Shown: positions 1-6,035 of the stretch, piece by piece
How the letters are laid out: each line of letters begins with the position of its first letter
Numbering within the stretch: position 1 is the first letter of the stretch
From: Ornithinimicrobium sp.
GTDB lineage: Bacteria; Actinomycetota; Actinomycetes; Actinomycetales; Dermatophilaceae
Assembly (NCBI GenBank): GCA_030145965.1
Contig: JASKZT010000151.1
Span: forward strand, 1-6,035
Length of the DNA stretch: 6,035 nucleotides
Direction: 5' to 3'
Notes under the pieces: generated by a model
Told to the model about the DNA's origin: nothing
Database searches by the model: none
Seen by the model: the letters and a program-made list of their open reading frames with translations, nothing else
Program-made: the position numbers and the translations under genes

Positions 1-1643
<1,643 letters not shown>

Positions 1644-1658
1644 ATCCAGCCGGAAAGC

Positions 1659-1697
1659 ATCACGATCGGGCCACAGTACGATCACGGTGTGATCACG
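1659..1697. repeat. Phased ATCACG direct repeats with an overlapping palindrome, upstream of proV
   Basis: ATCACG occurs three times, at 1659-1664, 1681-1686 and 1692-1697. The start-to-start distances are 22 and 11 bp, close to two and one helical turns. The last two copies extend to GATCACG. GATCAC (1680-1685) also pairs with GTGATC (1689-1694) across a 3-nt spacer, and GTGATCAC (1689-1696) is itself palindromic. The cluster starts 15 nt after the metH stop and lies just upstream of the candidate proV promoter. That is a suitable place for a regulator-binding site. No known regulator is recognised, and an operator role is inference from spacing and position only. Confidence 0.4.
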
Positions 1698-1710
1698 AAC
1701 TAAGTCCTGG

Positions 1711-1740
1711 TTGGAGTTGTCCGACGGTTTGTCCTAACGT
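1711..1740 (+). promoter_or_regulatory. Candidate promoter of proVWX
   Basis: A TTGGAG hexamer (1711-1716) and a TAACGT hexamer (1735-1740) are separated by 18 bp. They resemble a housekeeping -35 (TTGACA) and an actinobacterial -10 (TANNNT). The stretch around 1700-1750 is clearly less GC-rich than the genes on both sides. Transcription would begin near 1747 and leave a leader of about 105 nt before the proV start. TTGTCC occurs twice here (1717-1722 and 1729-1734). The call rests on weak consensus matches, and a stress sigma factor site could have been missed. Confidence 0.35.
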
Positions 1741-1773
1741 CGAAAACCTCACCACCGCTCCCTTCCACGCCTT

Positions 1774-1793
1774 CGGGCCGGTCATCCGGCCTG
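1774..1793 (+). repeat. Small hairpin in the presumed proV leader
   Basis: GGCCGG (1776-1781) pairs with CCGGCC (1786-1791) around a TCAT loop. One G-U pair and one C-G pair extend the stem outward to 8 bp. It lies about 60 nt before the proV start and 130 nt after the metH stop. It could be a leader structure for proV or a weak terminator for metH transcripts. There is no T-run after it, and short GC-rich hairpins arise easily by chance in such a genome. Confidence 0.3.
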
Positions 1794-1840
1794 CCCTGAC
1801 GGGTGTGGCGGCGTGCACGTGAGGCCCGTGACCACCGACC

Positions 1841-1846
1841 GAGGGA
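1841..1846 (+). promoter_or_regulatory. Ribosome binding site that fixes the proV start
   Basis: GAGGGA stands 7 nt before the GTG at 1854, which is good Shine-Dalgarno spacing. An in-frame GTG at 1803 would give a protein 17 residues longer, but it has no comparable site. The 1854 start gives an N-terminus running MPLLAAEHLYKIFG, which lines up with the start of E. coli ProV. Confidence 0.75.
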
Positions 1847-1853
1847 TAGTTCT

Positions 1854-3092
1854 GTGCCCCTTCTCGCCGCTGAGCATCTGTACAAGATCTTCGGCCGCCG
1901 ACCCCAGCGCGGGGTCGAGGACCTCCAGCGCGGCGCCGGCCGCGACCAGCTGAGGGCCCAAGGGCTGACCCCGGCCGTGATCGACGCGTCCTTCGACGTC
2001 GAGGCCGGCGAGATCTTCGTCGTCATGGGCCTGTCCGGGTCCGGCAAGTCGACGCTCATCCGGATGGTCAACGGCCTGCACCCCGCCACCTCCGGCGACG
2101 TCGTCATCGACGGCCAGAACCTGGCCCGCCTCAAGGGCGACGCGCTGCGCCGCGTGCGCCGCGAGAAGGTCTCGATGGTCTTCCAGCACTTCGCGCTCCT
2201 GCCCCACCGCACCGTCGGGGAGAACGCCGCCTACGCCCTGCAGATCCAGGGGGTCAACCGCGCCGAGCGGGAGGAGCGCGCCGCCCGCGCGCTGGAGATG
2301 GTCGGCCTGGACGGCTGGGGCGGATCGATGCCGGGCCAGCTCTCCGGCGGCATGCGCCAGCGCGTCGGGCTGGCCCGCGCCCTGGCCTCGGAGACCGACA
2401 TCATGCTCATGGACGAGGCCTTCAGCGCCCTCGACCCGCTCATCCGCCGCGAGATGCAGGACCAGCTCGTCGACCTGCAGCAGCGGCTGGACAAGACGAT
2501 CGTCTTCATCACCCACGACCTCAACGAGGCCATGCGCCTGGGCGACCGCATCGCGATGATGCGCGACGGCCGCATCGAGCAGGTGGGCACCGCCGAGCAG
2601 ATCCTCAACGACCCGACGAACAACTACGTCGCGCAGTTCGTGCAGGACGTCGACCGCGCCAAGGTCCTCACCGCCGGTGCGGTCATGGAGCGCCCGGCCG
2701 TCGTCATCGGTGCCGAGCAGGGCCCGCAGCACGCCCACAAGCTCATCCGCGAGCACCAGCTCGACGCCCTGCCCGTCGTCCGCCGCGACCGCACGCCGGT
2801 GGGGGTCGTGCTCCCCGGCGAGGTCGCCGCCGCCGTCCGCGACGGCCGCGACACCCTGCCGCTCACCGAGCGCAGCGCCAGCACCGTCGGCCTCGACACG
2901 CCCCTGGCCGACCTGCTGGCCGACGCCGCGCGCCGCCAGAGCCCGCTGCTCGTCGTCGACGGCGAGGGCCGCCTGGCCGGCCTCATCCCCCAGGTGACGC
3001 TCCTGGCCGCGCTGGCGAGCGACCCGGTCGAGCCGGTCCCCGCCTCCCCCGCACCCCTGACCGACCCGACCCGCGAGGCGGTGGCCCGATGA
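1854..3092 (+). CDS. proV: Glycine betaine/proline-type ABC transporter ATP-binding protein with CBS region
   Basis: This is the cytoplasmic ATPase that powers ProW for uptake of glycine betaine, proline betaine or related compatible solutes. From the GTG at 1854 it has 412 residues, close to the roughly 400 of E. coli ProV. The N-terminal LYKIFG (9-14) followed by an extra helical region before the ATPase core is typical of the ProV/OpuAA branch. The ABC motifs are complete: Walker A GLSGSGKST (59-67), Q-loop Gln111 in VFQHFALLPH, signature LSGGM (163-167), Walker B IMLMDE (183-188), D-loop SALD (191-194) and switch His221. Residues about 277-395 fit a degenerate tandem CBS region, which in the relative OpuA senses ionic strength. 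The C-terminal tail here is Pro/Ala-rich rather than strongly anionic. The stop overlaps the proW start by 4 nt (ATGA, 3089-3092), implying translational coupling. Family identity is near certain; the exact substrate is inferred. Confidence 0.95.
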   Translation: MPLLAAEHLYKIFGRRPQRGVEDLQRGAGRDQLRAQGLTPAVIDASFDVEAGEIFVVMGLSGSGKSTLIRMVNGLHPATSGDVVIDGQNLARLKGDALRRVRREKVSMVFQHFALLPHRTVGENAAYALQIQGVNRAEREERAARALEMVGLDGWGGSMPGQLSGGMRQRVGLARALASETDIMLMDEAFSALDPLIRREMQDQLVDLQQRLDKTIVFITHDLNEAMRLGDRIAMMRDGRIEQVGTAEQILNDPTNNYVAQFVQDVDRAKVLTAGAVMERPAVVIGAEQGPQHAHKLIREHQLDALPVVRRDRTPVGVVLPGEVAAAVRDGRDTLPLTERSASTVGLDTPLADLLADAARRQSPLLVVDGEGRLAGLIPQVTLLAALASDPVEPVPASPAPLTDPTREAVAR

Positions 3093-4069
3093 GCACGACC
3101 GACGAGAGCGTCCTGCCCCGCATCCCGGTCGGCAGCTCGGTGGACAGCGCCTTCACCTGGATCGACGACAACCTCGGGGTGCTGCTCACCCTCTTCCGCG
3201 ACGTCATGACGTTCGTCGTCAACGGGCTGGTCGACCTGCTCATGGGGCCGCCGGCACTCGTCATGGTCGGCGTCTTCGCGCTGCTGGCCTGGCTGGTCTC
3301 GTCCTGGCGCCTCGCCGTCGGGACCGCCCTCGGCTTCGCGCTCATCATCTCGATGGACATCTGGCTGCCGGCGATGCAGACGCTGGCCCTGGTCATCGTC
3401 GCCACGCTCGTGGCCGTGGTCATCGCGATCCCGCTGGGCGTGCTGGCCGCGCGGAACGACGCCGTGAGCGCCGTCCTGCGGCCGGTCCTGGACTTCATGC
3501 AGACGATGCCCGGCTTCGTCTACCTCATCCCGGCCGTCACCTTCTTCTCCATCGGCCTGGTGCCGGGCGCCTTCGCGACGATCATCTTCGCCCTGCCGCC
3601 CGGCGTGCGGCTGACCGAGCTCGGCATCCGGCAGGTCGACCGCGAGACCGTCGAAGCCGGTCAGGCCTTCGGCGCCTCCTCCTGGCAGATCCTGCGCGGC
3701 ATCCAGCTGCCGCTGGCCGTGCCGACGATCCTCGCCGGCGTCAACCAGGTCATCATGCTGGCCCTCTCGATGGCGGTCATCGCCGGCTTCACCGGCGCCG
3801 ACGGCCTGGGCAAGCTCGTCGTGGAGTCGATCGCCCGCCTCAACACCCCGCTCGGGGTCGAGGCCGGCGTCGGCGTGGTGATCCTGGCGATCTTCCTCGA
3901 CCGCGTCACCGCCGCCCTGGGCGACCCCGGTGAGCACCGCGGGTCGCTGCTGGCCCTGCTCCGGGCCCGCCGCGCCGGTGCGACCGGCCCGCAGCCGACG
4001 ACGGCCGGCACGAGCCAGGCCGCCCCCGACCCGCAGTCGCCGGCCCGTCAGGCCGCCGCCGGGATGTGA
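3089..4069 (+). CDS. proW: Glycine betaine/proline-type ABC transporter permease
   Basis: This is the membrane-spanning subunit of the importer, presumably a homodimer bound to two ProV subunits. It has 326 residues. Hydrophobic segments lie at about 39-51, 57-71, 75-93, 98-119, 143-168, 215-233 and 257-277. The cytoplasmic coupling loop (EAA motif) is at 189-208, with EAGQAFGA followed by IQLPLAVPTI. The next stretch, AGVNQVIMLALSMAVIA (216-232), and VVILAIFLDR (263-272) closely match E. coli ProW. The N-terminal part before the first membrane segment is shorter than in E. coli ProW (354 residues). A hydrophilic tail of about 45 residues, rich in Ala, Arg, Pro, Gln and Thr, follows the last membrane segment. 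The ATG lies inside the proV stop overlap, with a GAGG site 10 nt upstream. The binding domain is not fused, unlike OpuABC-type permeases; it is encoded by the next gene. Confidence 0.95.
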   Translation: MSTTDESVLPRIPVGSSVDSAFTWIDDNLGVLLTLFRDVMTFVVNGLVDLLMGPPALVMVGVFALLAWLVSSWRLAVGTALGFALIISMDIWLPAMQTLALVIVATLVAVVIAIPLGVLAARNDAVSAVLRPVLDFMQTMPGFVYLIPAVTFFSIGLVPGAFATIIFALPPGVRLTELGIRQVDRETVEAGQAFGASSWQILRGIQLPLAVPTILAGVNQVIMLALSMAVIAGFTGADGLGKLVVESIARLNTPLGVEAGVGVVILAIFLDRVTAALGDPGEHRGSLLALLRARRAGATGPQPTTAGTSQAAPDPQSPARQAAAGM

Positions 4070-4132
4070 GCCGCGCCCGGACCGAGCGACATACCGAACC
4101 ATCCCGCAGCAGGACCCGACCGATCCCGACCG

Positions 4133-4138
4133 AGAGGA
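4133..4138 (+). promoter_or_regulatory. Ribosome binding site of proX
   Basis: AGAGGA lies 11 nt before the ATG at 4150. The spacing is a little long but acceptable. It supports the ATG over the GTG at 4066, which overlaps the proW stop and would put a 28-residue Arg-rich stretch in front of the lipoprotein signal peptide. Confidence 0.55.
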
Positions 4139-4149
4139 ACACCGGCCCG

Positions 4150-5088
4150 ATGAGGACCACCCTGAACAGCCCCGGCCGCACCCGCACCACCGCGCTCGTG
4201 GCCAGCCTGGCCACCGCCTCCCTCGTGCTCGCCGCCTGCGGCGACAGCACCGACGACTCCACCGACGCCGCCGCCGGAGGGGAGGGAGAGACCGCGGGCA
4301 CCATCACCATGGGCTTCCTGCCCTCGTGGACCGACGGCCTGTCGATGGCCTACCTCCTGGAGAACCAGCTGGAGCAGATGGGCTACACCGTGGAGATGGA
4401 GACGCTCACCGAGGCGGCGCCGCTCTACACCGCGCTCGCCGGCGGGGACATCGACGTCTACCCGTCCGCCTGGTCGGAGGTGACGCACGCCGACTACATG
4501 GAGGAGTACGGCGACCGCATCGAGGACCTCGGCACCTACTACGGCAGCGCGGTGCTCACGATCGCGGTGCCCGAGTACACCGACATCGACTCCCTGGACG
4601 AGCTGGCCGACGACGCCGACCGCTTCGGCGGCCGCATCATCGGCATCGAGCCCGGCGCGGGCCTGACCCGGGTGACCGGGGAGAGCGTCATGCCGACCTA
4701 CGGCCTGGACGACTTCGAGCTCGTCACCTCCTCCACGACCGCGATGCTCGCCGAGCTGCGCAAGGCGATCAACGACGAGGAGGACATCGTCGTCACCCTG
4801 TGGCGCCCGTTCTGGGCCAACGCCGAGTTCCCCGTCAAGGACCTCGAGGACCCCGAGGGCGCCCTGGGCGACCCTGAGGGCCTGCACTTCCTGGGCCGTG
4901 AGGGCTTCCAGGAGGAGTTCCCCGACGCCGCCGAGTGGGTCGGCCAGCTGTCGCTGGACGACGACCAGTACGGCTCCCTCGAGGACATGGTCGTCAACGA
5001 GTACGGCGAGGGCAAGGAGGCCGAGGCGGTCGAGGCCTGGATCGAGGCCAACCCCGACGTGCTGCCGGAGCTGCCCTCCAGCCGCTGA
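4150..5088 (+). CDS. proX: Glycine betaine/proline-type ABC transporter substrate-binding lipoprotein
   Basis: This extracytoplasmic receptor captures the solute and delivers it to ProW. From the ATG at 4150 it has 312 residues. The N-terminus is a lipoprotein signal: basic residues, a hydrophobic core (about 14-27) and lipobox LAAC with Cys30 as lipid anchor. An Asp/Ser/Gly/Glu-rich linker follows to about residue 50. The domain from TITMGFLPSWTDG (51-63) to the end is an OpuAC/ProX-type binding domain. Landmarks are Trp60, SAW with Trp108, and LWRPFW with Trp218 and Trp222. Some of these could form the aromatic cage that holds quaternary ammonium groups in this family, but I infer this by motif rather than alignment. 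The mature protein is strongly acidic: I count about 64 Asp/Glu against 11 Lys/Arg. It is the third gene of the operon, 80 nt after proW, and a strong hairpin follows it. opuAC is an equally reasonable symbol; choline or carnitine are alternative ligands. Confidence 0.93.
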   Translation: MRTTLNSPGRTRTTALVASLATASLVLAACGDSTDDSTDAAAGGEGETAGTITMGFLPSWTDGLSMAYLLENQLEQMGYTVEMETLTEAAPLYTALAGGDIDVYPSAWSEVTHADYMEEYGDRIEDLGTYYGSAVLTIAVPEYTDIDSLDELADDADRFGGRIIGIEPGAGLTRVTGESVMPTYGLDDFELVTSSTTAMLAELRKAINDEEDIVVTLWRPFWANAEFPVKDLEDPEGALGDPEGLHFLGREGFQEEFPDAAEWVGQLSLDDDQYGSLEDMVVNEYGEGKEAEAVEAWIEANPDVLPELPSSR

Positions 5089-5110
5089 CGCACCGCTGCA
5101 CCCCCCTCGA

Positions 5111-5143
5111 CGAGAGCCCCCGGCCGTAGGCCGGGGGCTCTCG
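5111..5143 (+). terminator. Strong hairpin terminator after proX
   Basis: CGAGAGCCCCCGGCC (5111-5125) pairs perfectly with 5129-5143 around a GTA loop, giving a 15-bp, mostly G-C stem. It starts 22 nt after the proX stop. No T-tract follows, as is common for actinobacterial terminators. It should end the proVWX transcript and separate it from the MTHFR-like gene. The perfect symmetry means it could also act on the opposite strand, but no minus-strand gene is seen. Confidence 0.85.
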
Positions 5144-5207
5144 CGCCGCTGCGGGCCGAAGGCTCCTCGGCCTCAGGCGTGATTTCCCGACCCGAGCCGA
5201 AGATTGG

Positions 5208-5213
5208 CAGACT
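5208..5213 (+). promoter_or_regulatory. Possible -10 element for a leaderless MTHFR-like transcript
   Basis: CAGACT keeps the A at position 2 and the T at position 6 of the -10 consensus. It ends 8 nt before the ATG at 5222, so transcription would begin at or next to the start codon. The usual Shine-Dalgarno position reads ACTGACCCGCG and holds no purine-rich motif, which fits leaderless translation. No convincing -35 is visible, and the match is weak. Confidence 0.25.
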
Positions 5214-5221
5214 GACCCGCG

Positions 5222-6004
5222 ATGACGTCCTTCCAGCCCCGCATCTCCGTCGAGCTCGTGCCCCGCAGCGCCGCGTCGCTGACCAGCGAGATCCACGACA
5301 TCGCCACCGCCCTGCCGTGGGTCACGACGATCAACGTCCCGGACCTGCTCAAGTTCGAGCTGCGCAGCTGGGACGCGTGCGGGGTGGTGCGCGAGGTCGG
5401 CGCGCTCGCCCGTCCCGGCGGAGCGGCATACCCCGCGATCCCGCACGTGCGGGCCGCCGACATCGACCCGGACGCGCCCCTGCCGATGGTCGAGGCGATC
5501 CGCGAGCACGGCGTGAAGGAGGTGCTCGTCGTCTCCGGCGACGACGCCGACTACTTCACCCACCACACCTACCCCGTCGACGCCGTCGACGTCATCCGCC
5601 GCTTCCGCGCCGAGCTGCCCGAGGTCCGGGTCTACGCCGGGCTCGACCCCTACCGCAACGGCATCGCCGCGGAGATGCGTTACCTCGAGCGCAAGCTGGC
5701 CGCCGGCGCCGTGGGGGTCTTCACCCAGCCGTTCTTCGACACCGCCTACATGTCCACGTGGGCCGGGGTGCTGCCCGCGGGCATCGACGTCTGGTGGGGC
5801 GCGACGACGGTGACGACGCCGGCGTCGGTCGGCTACTGGCGCCGTCGCAACCTCGTCGCCTTCCCGCGCGACTTCGAGCTCACCCTGGCCTGGCAGCGCG
5901 ACTACGCGCGGCGGGCCATCGAGACCGCCGGCGAGCGCGGCCAGCACGTCTACCTCATGCCGGTCCGGACCTCGGTGCTGGACTACCTCGACGGCGTACT
6001 CTGA
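5222..6004 (+). CDS. Methylenetetrahydrofolate reductase-like protein, short form
   Basis: The likely role is reduction of 5,10-methylene-THF to 5-methyl-THF, the methyl donor for MetH. The protein has 260 residues, against about 296 for E. coli MetF, and its order of motifs fits the MetF TIM barrel. ISVELVP (8-14) corresponds to the FEFFP strand, so Glu11 matches E. coli Glu28. VLVVSGDD (101-108) corresponds to the LRGD strand, so Asp107 or Asp108 matches Asp120. AGAVGVFTQPFFD (161-173) corresponds to the ITQFFFD strand, so Gln169 matches Gln183. The rest diverges strongly from canonical MetF: AIPHVRAAD (about 75-83), YAGLDPYRN and the Trp-rich part near WWGATTV. To my knowledge, short MTHFRs of this kind that work without FAD are described in mycobacteria, and this may be one. 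The ATG at 5222 has no Shine-Dalgarno, but the protein starts at the expected distance before the first strand. It lies 133 nt after proX, beyond the terminator, so it is probably transcribed separately. Family confidence is high; enzymatic activity is inferred. Confidence 0.85.
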   Translation: MTSFQPRISVELVPRSAASLTSEIHDIATALPWVTTINVPDLLKFELRSWDACGVVREVGALARPGGAAYPAIPHVRAADIDPDAPLPMVEAIREHGVKEVLVVSGDDADYFTHHTYPVDAVDVIRRFRAELPEVRVYAGLDPYRNGIAAEMRYLERKLAAGAVGVFTQPFFDTAYMSTWAGVLPAGIDVWWGATTVTTPASVGYWRRRNLVAFPRDFELTLAWQRDYARRAIETAGERGQHVYLMPVRTSVLDYLDGVL

Positions 6005-6035
6005 GCGCGTCCCGGACGGGAGCCGCCGCTGGTCG

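Noticed and set aside
1803..1853. Upstream GTG as proV start, adding 17 residues
   Set aside because: The extension has no ribosome binding site and no counterpart in ProV proteins. The GTG at 1854 has GAGGGA at 7-nt spacing and matches the family N-terminus.
1644..1853. Riboswitch or small RNA in the metH-proV intergenic region
   Set aside because: I looked for conserved cobalamin, SAM or other riboswitch cores and saw none. Only the small hairpin and the repeats stand out.
1782..2756. Minus-strand open frame of 324 codons opposite proV
   Set aside because: It is fully antisense to the ATPase motifs of proV and its composition reflects reversed GC-rich codons. No domain is recognisable.
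2624..4102. Long minus-strand open frame (492 codons) opposite proV and proW
   Set aside because: It lies antisense to two clearly identified genes. Its product is low-complexity, rich in Gly, Arg, Asp, Glu and His, with no recognisable motif. Long antisense frames are expected where third positions are almost always G or C.
4066..4149. GTG overlapping the proW stop as proX start
   Set aside because: It would put 28 Arg-rich residues before the signal peptide. The ATG at 4150 gives a normal lipoprotein signal and has its own AGAGGA site.
3930..4877. Plus-strand open frame of 315 codons overlapping proW and proX
   Set aside because: The product is almost entirely Arg, Pro, Gly and His, the usual sign of a shifted frame in GC-rich DNA. 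The true proX frame has a lipobox and family motifs.
4994..5947. Minus-strand open frame of 317 codons opposite the MTHFR-like gene
   Set aside because: It runs through the perfect terminator hairpin and across two plus-strand genes, and its product has no recognisable fold. It is a composition artefact.
6010..6021. Short inverted repeat TCCC/GGGA after the MTHFR-like gene
   Set aside because: The stem is only 4-5 bp with a minimal loop and no T-run. It is too weak to call a terminator, and the window ends before more can be seen.

Overview
The window is very GC-rich, with GC-biased third codon positions. It has actinobacterial features: an LAAC-type lipoprotein, a GTG start with a GAGGGA ribosome binding site, a terminator without a U-tract, and a short MTHFR-like protein of a type I associate with actinobacteria. 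A Micrococcales member (Intrasporangiaceae or Ornithinimicrobiaceae-like) is my guess from overall style; no marker gene here proves it. All five genes lie on the + strand and coding density is high.

Layout. (1) Positions 1-1643 hold the C-terminal 546 residues of cobalamin-dependent methionine synthase (MetH), cut by the window edge: the end of the B12 cap, the B12-binding domain and the AdoMet reactivation domain. (2) Positions 1644-1853 are a 210-nt intergenic region, less GC-rich than the genes. It carries phased ATCACG repeats, a candidate promoter, a small hairpin and a ribosome binding site. (3) Positions 1854-5088 hold a three-gene glycine betaine/proline-type ABC importer operon in the order ATPase (proV, with C-terminal CBS region), permease (proW), binding lipoprotein (proX). 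proV and proW overlap by 4 nt (ATGA), and proX follows proW after 80 nt. (4) Positions 5111-5143 form a perfect 15-bp hairpin that should terminate the operon. (5) Positions 5222-6004 encode a 260-residue methylenetetrahydrofolate reductase-like protein with no visible Shine-Dalgarno and a possible leaderless start.

How the genes fit together. ProVWX should take up compatible solutes for osmoprotection. The two flanking genes belong to the methyl branch of one-carbon metabolism: an MTHFR makes 5-methyl-THF, and MetH uses it to methylate homocysteine. A betaine-type importer between them suggests either chance or a link between betaine supply and methyl-group metabolism. The sequence does not decide between these.

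I found no convincing undescribed multi-gene system, mobile element, CRISPR array, tRNA or rRNA. The points most worth a second look are the phased repeats upstream of proV, the short MTHFR-like protein with its unusual start, the strongly acidic ProX, and the metH-proVWX-MTHFR arrangement.
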